64,000 nt of DNA, from contig NC_087090.1 of the NCBI RefSeq assembly GCF_963855985.1, positions 12,336,501 through 12,400,500 of the forward strand, written 5' to 3'. This document shows, piece by piece, positions 1 to 12,785 of this stretch (the stretch's first letter is position 1; each line of letters starts with the position of its first letter). A model generated the notes under the pieces. That model did not search any database. It was not told the origin of the DNA and saw nothing but the letters and a program-made list of their open reading frames with translations. Position numbers and translations under genes: made by a program. This DNA comes from Ostrinia nubilalis (lineage: Eukaryota; Arthropoda; Insecta; Lepidoptera; Crambidae).

Positions 1-1333
1 ATCATGTGTAATTATCCAGTGACTAGAATATTTTGCACCCAACTATTAATTTTATTTGATTATTTCTGCAACCAGCACTTAAGACTGGGCTCATATTTAG
101 ATAATTAGTGGGTTTCGCTCTGTCGTAGCCGAGATCTCAATATGTTGACAAATATTAAAATAATTAACATACTACTGTTACCTAAACTATTATTAAGTTC
201 AATTTTCATTCAAGCAGGTAGTTGCGGTAAAATTGCATTTAAATTTTCAAATTGACTTAACGACCCACTAACTCAAATAAAGCTTAAACTTGTTGGCAAG
301 CAAAGTGCATAATAAGTATTTCCCCATGGAAAAGCCTTGAAATAGGATTAATCTTACTGAAAGGAACTATTCCCACCTCTCGTTCCCACCTCTATAACTT
401 CTGCTTAACCGGGATCTACAGCTTGGCCGCTAAAGTCCCAAACTAATACAAGCTATTGTTGTGACTAGATAACAGTTACGGTTGTGAATTAAGGCCCGAT
501 AGCAAAAAAAATTCTTAAATTGTTATCATACAGCTTTGATTAAATCGTTATAATCTGATAATACAATCAAATAAAGCCTAGAAGTATTCTGAGGTTCAGT
601 AAACCCTTATTAAATTCACGTCACGCGTGGGCCTCATGCTAACGACACAAAATACTGTTCAAAGAGTTGGTAATTAGGGCCTACAGGACGACGGCCGACA
701 ACATTAAATAGATAGATAACTTTTCCTTTGACACACTAATCAAATACTCCAGTACGGCTAGCACGAAAATCTTTCGAGTTCAAATCGTTTGCGTACTCAA
801 ATCGCCATCATAAGATTTAGTACGAAAACTACAACAGCACCCTTGTGGACGTGTCGTAAAGTGAACTTAGTGTAAGAAATGGTTGCACGAAACTTATTTT
901 GAGAATCAAAATTGTCACGTTATCGTTTAATTCGAAGGTTGAGTATCGAATACGCAAACGATTCGAAGACGAAAGTTGTTCATGCTAGAGGTACAGGACG
1001 GTTAATTGACGTAAACAAATGCCTGCAACTCTACTCATGTGAAAATTTGACTCAAAGTAAATATTTATCCGATAGGCAATTAGATATCTAATGATTTTCA
1101 ATGCATTAAAAAAAAGGTTAACTGGCAGAGAATGCCCAATGGCTTTAAGTTCGCCTTATATACCAGACATCAAAAATAAATAAAAGAAGACAGCATAGCT
1201 ATCGAATCTCTACTATAACGCGTATATAAGAAAACTCTAGATTTTTACATGAAATAGGCCATAATATCCATTGTCATCATATTTTACAACATACAAAACT
1301 GACGATCACGGGAAATATATGAGCATTTAATAT
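1..1333. other. AT-rich stretch without recognisable gene
   Basis: No reading frame of convincing length, no splice-flanked coding segment and no clear repeat boundary was seen up to the LINE insertion at 1334. It is plain AT-rich intergenic or intronic lepidopteran DNA. Confidence 0.5.
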
Positions 1334-3166
1334 AAGTAAACAATAAGGTTGTCAGAGGATGCCCTCAAGGAGGCGTCCTATCGCCACTACTATGGAACAT
1401 GGTAGTGGACAGTCTGTTAAGGAAACTAAATGACAGAGGGTACACGGCCATTGGATATGCAGATGACATCACCATACTGTTAAACGGAGGGGCTGAAAAC
1501 GTGCTATGTGAAATAATGCGTTCAGCCCTGAACATTGTTGAAAACTGGTGCAGCGACCACCAGTTGTCAGTAAACCCAAACAAAACTGAACTAATCCTTT
1601 TCACTAACAAAAGGAAACTACCAGAGCTCCAGCTACCAGAACTCTTTAAAACAAAACTCTCCCTCTCAACACAAGTGAAGTATCTGGGCATCACCTTTGA
1701 CCACAAATTGAACTGGGCGAGTCACATTGAAAACAAGACAAAGAAAGCCTGTATAGCATTTTATCAGTGTAAAAGACTCATTGGTAGCAGATGGGGTCTT
1801 AACCCAAAGATAACACTTTGGCTCTACACATCAGTTATCAGGCCCTCTGTCACTTACGGATCAGTTGTCTGGTGGCCCAGAACAAAACTATCCACAGTAA
1901 GATCAAAACTCCAAAGCCTGCAACGTCTAGCAAGCATAGCGGCCACCGGTTGCATGAGAACCACACCATCAGCATCACTTGAGTACCTTCTGAATCTTAG
2001 ACCCTTAGATCTCATCATTCAGGAGGAAGCGCAAGCAGCCGCTCTAAGACTTAAAGGAAACGGCCTATGGAAGCAAAACAAGGAGACAGGACACTCTGCG
2101 ATCCTGCAGAAAACCATAAAAGAAATACCTCTCACTGAGGCACCAATCGATAGGATACCCTGTGAACACATTTTCGACCGAAGATATGATATCCAACTTA
2201 CAGCGGAGACGCGAGATTACTCTGGAATCAATGAAGTTAGGATATACACGGACGGCTCCAAAACTCAAACGGGTACAGGAGCTGGTGTCTTCTCGAATGA
2301 TCTTAATATAAGAATATCAACAACTTTAGATAAACACAATACAATTTTCCAAGCAGAATGCATTGGAATCACCAAAGCAGCACAGGCGGTAACAGCCAGA
2401 GACATCCGAGGTCTAAATATAAGAATTATCTCGGATAGTGCATCCGTACTGCAAGCGCTACAAAGCAACACAATAACAACGGCCCTTATATTGGAATGCC
2501 ATGAAGCGCTCCAAGACATTGCAGCTGTAAATGGAGTTACCCTACAATGGATCAAAGGGCACAGTAACTCGTTAGGCAACGACGCAGCGGATGAACTGGC
2601 AAAAAGAGGTTCGGACACAACAGTATTTGGCCCGGAACCAATACTGCCGATACCACAAGCACAGATCAGGAACTGGCTGCGTTCCAAAACAGAAGAAAAA
2701 CACCACACAGAATGGAAAAATAGCGAAGGATGCAGGCAAACAAAAGATGCGGTTCCGGACGTATCGAAAAAGTTCTCCCGCAGCCTCATCAGACTAAACA
2801 GGGACAGCATCCGCAAGGTTTTAAGTGTCATAACAGGACACTGTATGCTAAACAAGCACCTATACAACATAGGTGTCACAGACAGCCCACTGTGCAGGGG
2901 GTGCATGGAGGCAGAGGAAACACCGCAGCATGTGCTCATGGAGTGCAGTAGCGTGGAAGAACAACGGGCTCAATTTCTTCGATCACCGTCGTCGCTACAG
3001 GAAGCTTGCAGCAGCCTGGACGGGCTGCTCGCCTTCTGGGGGGATCTGGGGTGGTTGGAGTAGGAAGATAAACCACAAATCGCGCACAATGGCCCTATCA
3101 TGAGGCTAAGTGCGGTATTCGATTGCCCTGCAAAACTAACTAACTAACTAACTAAGTAAACAATAA
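1334..3166 (+). mobile_element. 5'-truncated RNase H-bearing LINE with 13-bp target duplication
   Basis: The insertion is bounded by the direct repeat AAGTAAACAATAA at 1334-1346 and again at 3154-3166. LINE sequence begins at 1347 inside the reverse transcriptase domain, so the copy is strongly 5' truncated. It ends in a short 3' untranslated region and a tandem TAAC tail at 3136-3153. The combination of RT, a C-terminal RNase H and a CCHC-like knuckle fits the RNase H-containing non-LTR clades (I/LOA/R1 group). The exact clade is not decided. The clean duplications and an unbroken frame suggest a fairly young insertion. Confidence 0.9.
1348..3063 (+). CDS. Partial LINE ORF2: reverse transcriptase C-terminal half plus RNase H
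   Basis: The frame is open from the truncation point at 1348 to the stop at 3061-3063 (571 residues); the first ATG is at 1399. It starts in the RT motif GCPQGGVLSPLLWN, followed by the catalytic GYADD box about 25 residues later and the KYLGITFD block. An RNase H domain occupies the centre, with visible acidic residues in IYTDGSKT, FQAECIGI, IISDSAS and DAADELAK. A CCHC-like knuckle (CRGC...H...C) lies near the end. The endonuclease, the N-terminal half of RT and ORF1 are missing, so this copy cannot move by itself. It is a relic inside a TE insertion, not a host gene. Confidence 0.9.
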   Translation, partial: VVRGCPQGGVLSPLLWNMVVDSLLRKLNDRGYTAIGYADDITILLNGGAENVLCEIMRSALNIVENWCSDHQLSVNPNKTELILFTNKRKLPELQLPELFKTKLSLSTQVKYLGITFDHKLNWASHIENKTKKACIAFYQCKRLIGSRWGLNPKITLWLYTSVIRPSVTYGSVVWWPRTKLSTVRSKLQSLQRLASIAATGCMRTTPSASLEYLLNLRPLDLIIQEEAQAAALRLKGNGLWKQNKETGHSAILQKTIKEIPLTEAPIDRIPCEHIFDRRYDIQLTAETRDYSGINEVRIYTDGSKTQTGTGAGVFSNDLNIRISTTLDKHNTIFQAECIGITKAAQAVTARDIRGLNIRIISDSASVLQALQSNTITTALILECHEALQDIAAVNGVTLQWIKGHSNSLGNDAADELAKRGSDTTVFGPEPILPIPQAQIRNWLRSKTEEKHHTEWKNSEGCRQTKDAVPDVSKKFSRSLIRLNRDSIRKVLSVITGHCMLNKHLYNIGVTDSPLCRGCMEAEETPQHVLMECSSVEEQRAQFLRSPSSLQEACSSLDGLLAFWGDLGWLE

Positions 3167-3563
3167 TATGATGTAACTATGTCACAAAAAATTTGTAGAG
3201 CTATTTCACTATCACTTTTGGCTATATAAAACAAGTAGGTAAGTAAGTTATAAAATAAATGGAAAATCCTAATATAAACATAACATGATAACTAAAACTC
3301 CGATGTGCAATGCCTTTACTTTAGGTAGCTGAATATTACTTCATTTACGACAATTTTATTAGTTAATAACTATTTTATTACTACTGTATTAGTACTTGTG
3401 TAGAAAAGGTATTAGATTAAGCTGAATATCGCACTACCATATGCACGCACACTATTTCACAACTAAGAACTAAAGTGCGTTAATGTACTACATCGTCTTT
3501 ACGAGTATAATATGAGGAAAATTTTAACTAATTCTTACTAATAAAACTATGGATGAAAGTCTC

Positions 3564-3603
3564 ATGTTACTCATATTATATTTTTTTATAATATGAGTAA
3601 CAT
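3564..3603. repeat. Perfect 17-bp hairpin with T6 loop
   Basis: The arm at 3564-3580 (ATGTTACTCATATTATA) is the exact reverse complement of 3587-3603, separated by six T residues. It is probably a minimal foldback relic. No gene context supports a terminator or a small RNA. Confidence 0.6.
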
Positions 3604-3734
3604 TAGACGTTAGTAAAGTTATATTTTTAACTGCTTCAAAGCATTCATATTACCATCTTCGATAGGTCAAGTAAACAAAAAAAAACAAAAAAATAAGTAC
3701 ACTAATTACATTGTGTTCATCACACTTACTTAAA

Positions 3735-3815
3735 TCTGCATTAAGCGAGATTCGAATCCGCAACCGCATGGCATTCAGTCTAGTCCACATGCGGCCATTA
3801 CACCCATAAAGGTGG
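3735..3815 (-). repeat. tRNA-like SINE head (candidate)
   Basis: Read on the minus strand, the segment has a B-box-like GGATTCGAATC and, about 50 bases before it, a degenerate A-box-like segment (GGTGTAATGG), the layout of a pol III promoter in a tRNA-derived SINE. The cloverleaf is too degenerate for a functional tRNA. The 3' tail was not delimited. Confidence 0.35.
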
Positions 3816-6589
3816 ATAGCTAGAGCATTTTCACAAGCATTTCTATGTAATGTTCTTACGAATGGAACAATGCAGGTAGAAACTCACTTTCCAAAGCACG
3901 TTTAATTCATGAAAGGATGATACACTAGAACTAGAATATCTTACAGAGCGGCTTGTTATTCTGTTACAAGTTCAGACCTACCTAAATGCTCTAGCCTATC
4001 CTATACTCACCTTAAAAGCTTGATTGTTCGATAAAACTCGACTGTTTTGTAATTTGTGTTTTGTTAATCTTAAATCTTCATAACTTCACAAATTGAAGCT
4101 TCCAACACAAAATTAATCCATAAATCCTCTCAAGGATAATAACAACAATCACAAATTGTACTGAGATACTAAATGATAGATGAGGTTCTTGGTTTTAACG
4201 ATTAGATCAGGGAAGACCAACCCACTGGTTCTTTCTAGTCTTATAGAGGAATACTAATAAATAATATTCTAAATTGAAAAAAAAAACGTTGATTAAGAGT
4301 CACTGACTTAATCAAAAACAATCTGTAGGTATCTGTTGACTTCGAAAAGTTGTCAAATGTTTTAACGTAAGTATTTACTAAAAGGCCTAAAAGTTCTTCA
4401 TTTCGCAATTCTGTCGACACCTGTTAATTTAGTGGCAAATACATCAAGCTGCAAACAGTGCTAAATAATTAACAGCCTGTCCACAAATACATAACTCCAA
4501 GGTAGGTAAATTATGTATGTCGTAACTTATGGAGATACCTTTGTACATGTGCGAGAGCCGCCATAAAAGATATTTAAATTCCTATAAGGCAGAATGCATG
4601 CAACCAAAACGTCCGATATTGTATTTTAACGCATAAAAATAAGGTTTTATTCGTGCCATGCGTAAATGGTTGCTTTCGAACAATATTATATTTACCTAAA
4701 TTACAATAAGTATTTCTCGTCGCAGAAACAAACTTGGTAACTTCAATAACATTACTTATCTCATTACGTTCATTAGCAATAAGTAGATAAGTAATTTTTG
4801 ACGGTTATTTATTAATGTAAACAACTATGAGAAAGTAAAACTAATTTGTCACTTTAATATAATTTGATTGGAAATAAAATAAATAAGCAATTTGGACCGA
4901 AATTCCCATCGTCTACTTCAGTAAATGTTAATGTTAGTATCAGTTAACGAGCTGTCTCGAAGTAACTGTAGCGAGTACGTTATCTTTAAGTTTGGTTATT
5001 GCTTATTACCAACAATGTTATCGACCTCTGCCCCTTATATCGGCAAATATAATGAATTGGAATAACATTCGTAACGCAACCGTTGCCAGATATGACCTAA
5101 CAACGTGATTAAAGAACGCCGACTAAAGTTCCTTCCCAGTTTCCAATAATACTTAGAACTGAGAGCGAAACATTACAAAAATAATCCTGCCAAATATTGT
5201 TTATCGCAGTGTGTTTTTACAATTTTCTGTAATCGGTTCCCCGAAACTCAAAGACGTCAATAAATTGTGGAAATGTATTCTAAAATAAAATTACCGGAAA
5301 CGTTTTTTAAACCGCCAGTAAGTGTTGTTTAAGATCTGCCTTTAAGTGACAGTTAAATAATACTATTGCAATGCTATAGGCAAAAGCGTAAAATAAGTTT
5401 TATTAAATTAATTTAATTTAATCCTAAATTGATTTAATTTCCATAAGGGTTTCATCCTCTATTCAACCCCTAGGAAGTTATTGGATTTTCGGTCGTTCAA
5501 TTGAATCCACTTCAACTTGGCATTATTACATGTCGGATCCTATTAATTACCGTCTAGTACAGTAGTAGGCCCTGAAAAAAAAGTGGTGTGTAATAAATAA
5601 TCATTTTTATACCATTCGGTCTTCTTAGATAGTGATGATGAATGATAAGATAAAATAATGATTTTACGGACTCTACAAACAATGTAGGGTACACTATCGT
5701 CTAAAACGTTTACCATTATGAAAAGTTCATGTTTAACTAATAAAATACAATTAAGTAAGTATCTACTAATTATGGAAATTCCTAAACAACAAATGGTACA
5801 CATGCAAAGCCATATTGCGGTCAGAGCGCGGTTCTATTAATTGGAGTTGATGTGGATGCGATTGCTGACGTTGGAATGACGTGCAGTGATGATCTTGACA
5901 TGCAAACATCTAGGAGTATCATTGGAGAGCATGTGAAGGTCTTATTAATAGAATTTTTCTTCATAAACGATAGAATGACTAGGTACGACTACAACGTAGT
6001 CATACCCCCGGTTTTTGAAATGTCGCAAGTGAAACTGGGCCAAAAACGTTTTTATGACCGTAATCTTCTAATTCAAAACCAACAAGCAGTTTCATGAGCC
6101 AACTCCGTGGTCTAGTCAAAGATTTTCACTCTCCGGATTCGGTAGCGCCAGGTTTTATTCCCAGAAGGAGGAGCGATACCTATTCAAATGCAGGCAAGGA
6201 TCCCCTCTGATGCAAAAGATGGACCTTGATAGGCGATTAGTACGAGTAAGTAGCGGGTAAGTCAACCGTAAAAGGGTCGTGTCCTGCTAACAGAGTGATG
6301 TTGTTTGAAGATAGAGCCTTCGTCACGTAGTAAAGTCTTACGGGGAGACCGAGAACGTTAACGACTGTGACCTAGGTCTTCTTGTAAGTAACATAAATCA
6401 ACGTATTTTTGGTATGTCAGTAATCTTATTTATTTATTTATTTATTTTATAGAAACCAACAGCGATACATTGAAAATGTTAGTTATAAGATTTAGACTGA
6501 TAGTATAGCCAATGAAAGGTTTCCCTTTTTATAAAAGTACATTGTTGTTGATATTTGATAGATTTATTATTTGATAGATAACTTCATCA

Positions 6590-6715
6590 TCATCATCAAG
6601 ATGCAAGGGCCTTTCTAATTAATTAGGGATGAGAAGGTTAGATGTTACTTTTGCCCTTAGTTGCCTTTTATGACTTCTACGAGGAGATCGGGGAATGATT
6701 TTGGTCAGTGCGTCC
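6590..6715. repeat. LINE/SINE 3' relic (candidate)
   Basis: A CATCATCATCATCA run is followed by text resembling a repeat common in moth genomes (TTGCCTTTTATGACTTCTACG, then GGAGATCGGGGAATG). A related segment in the opposite sense lies near 12.8 kb. Ends are not defined. Confidence 0.35.
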
Positions 6716-8685
6716 ATTTTGGCAAATTGTGGAGTTTCAGTGTCGGTCTTTATCGTCAGACTCTAGTCTCCAAACTCTCACTTTTGCTTACGTTTTACCC
6801 AGTCCTGGGTCACCATTATAGTGATTTATCTGTCCCGTGGGGTCACCAACACAAAGTGTGCCTCCAGAAGAGCAGTCAACTGATTTGCAGACGCCCCACG
6901 CGCGGCCCCTCGCACAGTGTCCGGTCGGCGCTACTATCACTCCGCTTATTTTTAGATTGCTTCCTGTGCTCATCTGACAATGCACTATGACGCTTATCGA
7001 TGCGATTGCTCATTAACCCTATTTTAAGCCTCTCAAGTTCTTCTTTTTGCTACGATCTAACATTGTAATGCCCATTCATTACTTTTGACCAAAATATTAG
7101 TTGAAGGGGAAATGGCGTGTCTCTAAATCTCGTTCTATTTAATAATTATAATGTCCATGCAAAATTAACCAAAATATTCGTTGACGCAATGGAGTGTCTT
7201 TAAATTAAAAAAAACTTTTGTAAAGTTAACAATAGAGGACGGTACCTATGTCATGTGAGCAAAGCTTCCCTGATGGAAATGTAATAAGCTTACGTTATCA
7301 TTTTGCGCTTATCCCTTTCAGGTAAGCTTATTAAGTTTCTATTCTGTGCTTGGGCCATTACGAACTTTAAGCAGACTTACATGTTTTGTGTTCATGTCAT
7401 CACTGACTTGTTGAAACGATACTGCAAAAAATATTGTCCTTTCTTAAGCAGTTAAAAGCTTCGACCAATCGAAGTCACAAAGTTGCGTATCGTTCATCAG
7501 GACACGAACGAACGGAAAAAAGTACGAAACGAAAAACAATAAATCGGTTTCAACGCGCAGTCGAAAGTCGGAATTCATTTTTATCTCGGTAAATCTCCGG
7601 CGAGTTTATCTGCCGATCAATTAATAACACGGACGAGGTGGTCCAAAGCCGTAAACAATCGAACGACAGATCGGCATTTCTAAATTAATGGCTTTCGCTG
7701 TGTAAAATTACTTACTCGAACCGCGCATTCTCACGGTTCACGAAATATTAATCTGGGAGCTTAAAATGACACTATTGAAAAGTCTTAACTATAAAGATGA
7801 CTTTCAAAACTACTTAACCTATTCACAGGAGTTAACTACAGCAGGTAGGTGAACATACTACAGAGTAAAGTAGAATATTATTGAGTACAAAATTAATCAC
7901 TTATTGGAACCAATTAACTAAGTTACATGTGCTTAATTGAAAATGTAATTCATTTCAAAAGCAATTAATTAATCCCAACACCGTCTGTACCTTAGCAACT
8001 TAGATCTTTAGGTCACATTGATGTTTTAACTTTTGGACTAACAGCGACCCATCCAACGAGTCACCTTGATTCTGTATTGTATGAATTTCAATAACGGATA
8101 TCAGCAGTTTTGGTTTAGAAGTGTTAGAAACTGAAAAAAAACAAATGACATCACACAAAGACAAAAAGATACATAATAAACATAACCCTCTTTCTAGCGA
8201 ACTCGGGTAAAAAGACTTTTAAATGGCACATAAAACTTTTGAACGAAGAAAAAGTACTTGCTTGCTGCGATTTTGAAGGTTGACTTTTCATACACATCAT
8301 GAATCTGTTCGTATATGCTCAGTGAGGAACTGAAGAGATGGGCGGTCGGAGGCCTGATAGCGGGGTCACGTTCCAGAGATAACGGCTGATAAGAGCCGCG
8401 TCTTCGGCCCGATTGTCTTCCACGCTCGGCCCGTACGTTACTACAAACATGCGTTGACTCCGTGCACAAACATAGGTACACATGAGAATACTTAAGACCC
8501 CATTGTAATGCACACAGATCTCTAATTAATAAGAGCTTTTTATTAATTTATCGGCATATATGAAAGACAAACAAACGATTAAATGCGTCTACGTGCGTGA
8601 GTATGCGAACCACTTTTTTGATAAAATCAAAGTGGTAGGTACGCTTAATTGCTTTCGATACGTGGTGTAGCCCCCACCTCTATAA

Positions 8686-9100
8686 GGGGTCGTCCATTAA
8701 TTACGTGAGACGTTTAGGAGGGGGAGGGGGTCAAGAAAAACCTCACTAAATCTCACGTAGGGGAGAGGGGGGTCTCGACAAATATCACGAAATTTTTTTC
8801 AGCAAGAAAAAGGGTCAAATTGCGAGAAAACTGGGTTATTTGAAATTAAAAAATATTTTATTAAGTAATTTTTTTATTCTAAGCCGTCTAAACAATAAAG
8901 AAATTAGAGAAATAAGTTTTTTTTATATTAAATCCTTATCGAAGAATAGACATTTACATTGCAAATATGTATTTTAAGAAATCTTACGTGAGATTGTGGG
9001 GAGGGGTAGGGGGTCTAGAAAAATCTCACTAAATCTCACCAAGGGGGGCGGGGGGTTGAAAAATTGCCAAAATTGTCACACGTAATTAATGGACGCCCCC
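8686..9100. mobile_element. Harbinger-type MITE with TAA target duplication
   Basis: The terminal inverted repeats begin GGGGTCGTCCATTAATTACG on the left and end in the reverse complement form GTAATTAATGGACGCCCCC on the right, with TAA on each side (8683-8685 and 9101-9103). A 3-bp TWA duplication is the hallmark of PIF/Harbinger elements. The interior carries G-rich direct repeats followed by CTCACTAAATCTCAC near both ends and has no coding capacity, so it is non-autonomous. Confidence 0.8.
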
Positions 9101-10206
9101 TAAGCTATTAGGCAGTTGTGTACTGCAAGATTCGGAGTCTTGGGTTTTAATTCCCAGTCCCATCTAGATAAAGAATTGAAAAGATACTTACACTGAGTAG
9201 CTTTTTCCACTTTGGATATAGGACATGCATTCAACCTGTTTGTAGAAAATTAATATGGTCGCGTGCTTCGAAAGTCAACTTAATCCGCTGCCTATTGAGC
9301 CATGTCAGCAGCAATTTTGTTAAGCACAATCAATCGGGTAAAATACTGGCGCTATAAATCAACGAAACTTGTTTTTTAAAATGTAAATAATAATTAAGAT
9401 GTCCATGTCGAAGATAAATACTGTCGTAGAGTCCCCAGTCGTGTTCCGTATAATAGCCCAATTATTCATCATAGAACAGGTTGCTAAGTGATTGCGAACA
9501 TACTTCTTGTTACGGTAGAAATTTTTCAAACAGATAATATTGTATTAATTTGACCCCGAGGTCAGCTTGATTTATTGGAAGTAACCGTCTTCCCCAGTGG
9601 GGAATCGTACAGCATCTGTTCTGAGAATTCGTTAAAAATACAGAAATTGTTTGTAACTTTGTGGCTAAGATAAAGATGTGTTAATCATCCTAGTAGGTTA
9701 TTATGCAAAGTTTAATATGGATCAGCATCAAATGTAGAGACGTTAGCACATGCAGAGTCAGCTTCGACAGTAGAGAGATATTCATTGAAAATTATGATAG
9801 AAAAAGTTATACATAATGAGAGTCAAACATTCCATTCGTTAGGCTTGTAATCGCCATAGTAAAACTGTCTTAGTTTGGGGTTAGTGAGAAAAAAGTAAAC
9901 ATAATTATTATCCACTTAGATCATGACTGTGTACAGTGTACATCAACCAACTGCGTACATACGAGTAAATAAGATTTTAGCATCATTTCATAAAAAGCTT
10001 AGGTTCACTTCAGAGCAACTTGGCTTGGTTAAAGAGACGTGCTTTTAAAATTTTTTTTTGCAATTTATTACTCGGGTTTGCTTTTACTGGATAGTCAAGG
10101 AAATAATTTACCCCAGGCGAAATAACCTGTGTGCATAACTCATGCCCTCAATTTTACTGGTTACGTTTAAATATTCAGAGGATAGCCTATTCTGAATAGG
10201 AGTATT
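9101..10206. other. Noncoding, possibly SINE-derived start
   Basis: Just after the Harbinger MITE, 9105-9180 has a weak tRNA-like look (TCTTGGGTTTTAATTCCC as a possible B box). The rest shows nothing recognisable. Confidence 0.25.
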
Positions 10207-10620
10207 GTCTGTTGTAGAGTCAGCGTCAAATAGTTCGTGACACCTAAAGTTTTTTTTATGTGACAGGAGGCAAACGAGCACAGCAGAAGGATCACCTGTG
10301 CTGTGTACCGAGTGTGAGTTTACATCAAACGCGCTCACTAGTGAGTGCGTTTAAAAAATGTATGAAAATTTTAGTTCTTGAACGTTTCTGTTAGGGACGC
10401 TGTACAATCCGTCATACATTAAATGTAATTTTTTGACGCACTCACTAGTGAGCGCGTTTGATGAAAACTCACACTCAGCCCTCTGATCGTAAGTGATTAC
10501 CGTGTAAAGTGGCCAATAAGTTGACAACAGTCAACCTTATTGCAATTGTACAAAGACGTGTTGCAAACTTTTTGGTTACTTTGGGTGTCACGAACTATTT
10601 GACGCTGACTGTAGCAGACA
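10207..10620. mobile_element. TIR element containing a second TIR element
   Basis: The left arm 10207-10249 and right arm 10580-10620 are near-perfect reverse complements sharing the block GTCAGCGTCAAATAGTTCG. The outermost bases and target duplication are not clear. The interior is noncoding and holds another complete small TIR element at 10310-10476, so this is a nested insertion. Confidence 0.75.
10310..10476. mobile_element. 167-bp MITE nested in the previous element
   Basis: Begins GAGTGTGAGTTTACATCAAA and ends with its inverse (AAAACTCACACTC). The arms also contain the self-complementary block CGCTCACTAGTGAGTGCG and its counterpart on the right. It is too short to code for anything. 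It interrupts the larger inverted-repeat element and is therefore younger. Confidence 0.8.
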
Positions 10621-11060
10621 CCAATGTAGCTAAATATTGTGGCATCATAAATAGTTGTAATAAATGCTAATTTGCAGTAGTTATATTTGATCAGATATGC
10701 CGACTGTACCGAACAATAACACAGGTCAAGTGCGAGTTAGTCATGCTCGAGGTTTGTCCCCTCCTTTCCTCTCCTAAAAAATATAAGTGGGATCCAAAAC
10801 AAACTTAACTTTTGATTTTAAGCACACGTTTTTCCTTATAAAATGTAAGTTTTTAAACATTAGGTTTTTACAAATTACAACATTCGGATTTATTCCTGCT
10901 TACGAGATCTTGATACTTACTAATTATTCATGATCTTAAGTCAAACAGCCCTATACATCTTTAAGTTTAATTTTCGAGTGTTTCAACCTTAAAACGGTAT
11001 AGATAAACGTGCCGCCGAATTTTTATTGTGTTTACTTGGATACCTTGCAATATTCGTATT

Positions 11061-11250
11061 TTCAGGGTTCCGTACCCCAAAAGGATAAAAAATAGAATAA
11101 TTTGGGGGTTTCTTATTAAAAGAAAAACCGAAAATTGATAATTTGTTGATTCACCACAAATAAAAACATTTAATTTTGCAATTACACACTTATTTGCAAC
11201 ACTAAGATCTGTCGATGTATTACAAGTTTGTACGGAACCCTCGCATTGTT
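11061..11250 (+). repeat. Short copy of the 'GGGTTCCGTACC' lepidopteran repeat
   Basis: Starts TTCAGGGTTCCGTACC and ends GTTTGTACGGAACCCTCG, the same opening and closing phrases as the larger copy split by the BEL/Pao element at 43.5-51.1 kb. This copy lacks most of the interior. Confidence 0.6.
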
Positions 11251-12099
11251 TTGCTCCGTTTATTACCTCTACTCAGCTTGGGAAAATAAATCAATGTTAC
11301 TTTTTTTTGCGATTAGTATTGAAACCTAAATAAAAACCTTTCAGCCCGCAAATAAAAATACAGTTTACTTACCTAATATCAGTGCTTTTAAATTTTTAAT
11401 ACTGTGATTTTCGTCCTTGCATGAAAATTCTATATCCCCCAAAATATTTCAGTGGATATTCCAACACGCAATTTTAAAACAGTGCAAGTTTTCACGTCGA
11501 TTAAAACGCGTCATGCATGCGTTTTTAATTAAACGCCAGGGATGATATTTTTGGATTAAAAAGATACCTACTCAATTTGAAAAATGTTTTTGAGTAGGTA
11601 TGTTATTCATTATCATTTTAAACAAAATAATTTCTTTAAATTCATTGATTGGTAAATTGGTATTAAAAAGGAACTTTAAGTTAATAAATCATTAAGGTCT
11701 GAAAATTGTTAATAACTTTAAAATCGGTAAATGCTTACCTACTCTCAATATTAATTAATGTTGACTTGGAACCTCATAATACTCGTATTTCATTGTCTAA
11801 GAAGATTAGAAGCCGATTTTGTCATTGAAAGTTATTCAGGTGACAGTAAATTTAATTAAGATAATTCTTAGTAATATTTAACTATTTCTGAGTAATGAAA
11901 TCAGAAAGTTAAGTAAAAATCTAGAGAAAAACGTAATTTTATTTATTGATATTAGTTATCTTTCTTTGAAAATTTAATTTAAATGTAGGCGTCTACTGTG
12001 TCAATTAATCGATCCATATTTCTTATATTTTTATTTTCATAATGTGAACAGCATAAGCACAGCATAAAAGGTAATTTTTAAGTTGCCTTTGTGCAGGCC

Positions 12100-12200
12100 T
12101 CCAAGGTCACACTGATAGTCGCAGCAGAACTAACTATGTAGAGATGCGGGCAACGTAGGACCGATTCCGAGACCTCTCCGAGTGGACGTTCCTGTCGTTG
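12100..12200 (+). repeat. RTE-type 3' relic (candidate)
   Basis: GATGCGGGCAACGTAGGACCG resembles the RTE 3' segment seen at 28.7 kb (GATGCGGGCAGCGCAGGACCG). Only a short degenerate stretch remains. Confidence 0.4.
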
Positions 12201-12214
12201 AAACGAAGTACTTA

Positions 12215-12335
12215 CGCCCGTATTCACAAACGATGCTCAGCAAGTCGAACGCAGAGCTCTGTGATTGGTTCGTGTGTCACCCTGTGCGTCCACGCGCACT
12301 GTGAGACCTCATAGTAATGTTTGTGAATACGGGCG
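12215..12335. mobile_element. 121-bp MITE with TTA target duplication
   Basis: The ends are CGCCCGTATTCACAAAC and its exact inverse GTTTGTGAATACGGGCG, flanked by TTA at 12212-12214 and 12336-12338. The TIR/TSD pattern is Harbinger-like. Noncoding. Confidence 0.85.
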
Positions 12336-12785
12336 TTAGCCCATCTGTTTCATATATTAGAATATATTTTAATTAGTAGGACTATGCTTTTTTCTGAAAC
12401 TTAATTCAAAATGATGTCTTTATTCTCTACATCTGCATTTCGTCCCTCTCAAAGGATGTCCAACTTAATTTATTTATTCAAGCAAAAACTACTTTTGCTG
12501 CCCTACTAACAAGACTAAAAATGCTTGCAAATCGAATATGTAGATAGTACAAAATGAGTTTTTTTCTTGGTTTGTATCGCGCAGAAATAGCCAATATCGA
12601 CGTCGGCGTTAAGTGCTAGACGACAGTCGAATAAACAGAGTGGCCGGCTCAAGGGCGTACGCGTTTTTCTATATTACAGTCTACAGATTCTAAGCGCGCA
12701 CGCAGGGTTTGCACCAGACGTAATGGGAAAAACCTTATTCTTACACTGAACAACAACTTTTTACTACTATATTTTTTTTAGAGCT

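Noticed and set aside
2265..2939. 224-codon open frame on the minus strand
   Set aside because: It lies opposite the LINE RT/RNase H frame and has no family features; it is a shadow of that coding sequence.
6661..6990. 109-codon frame
   Set aside because: No domain, no splice context and partial overlap with a repeat relic; likely chance.
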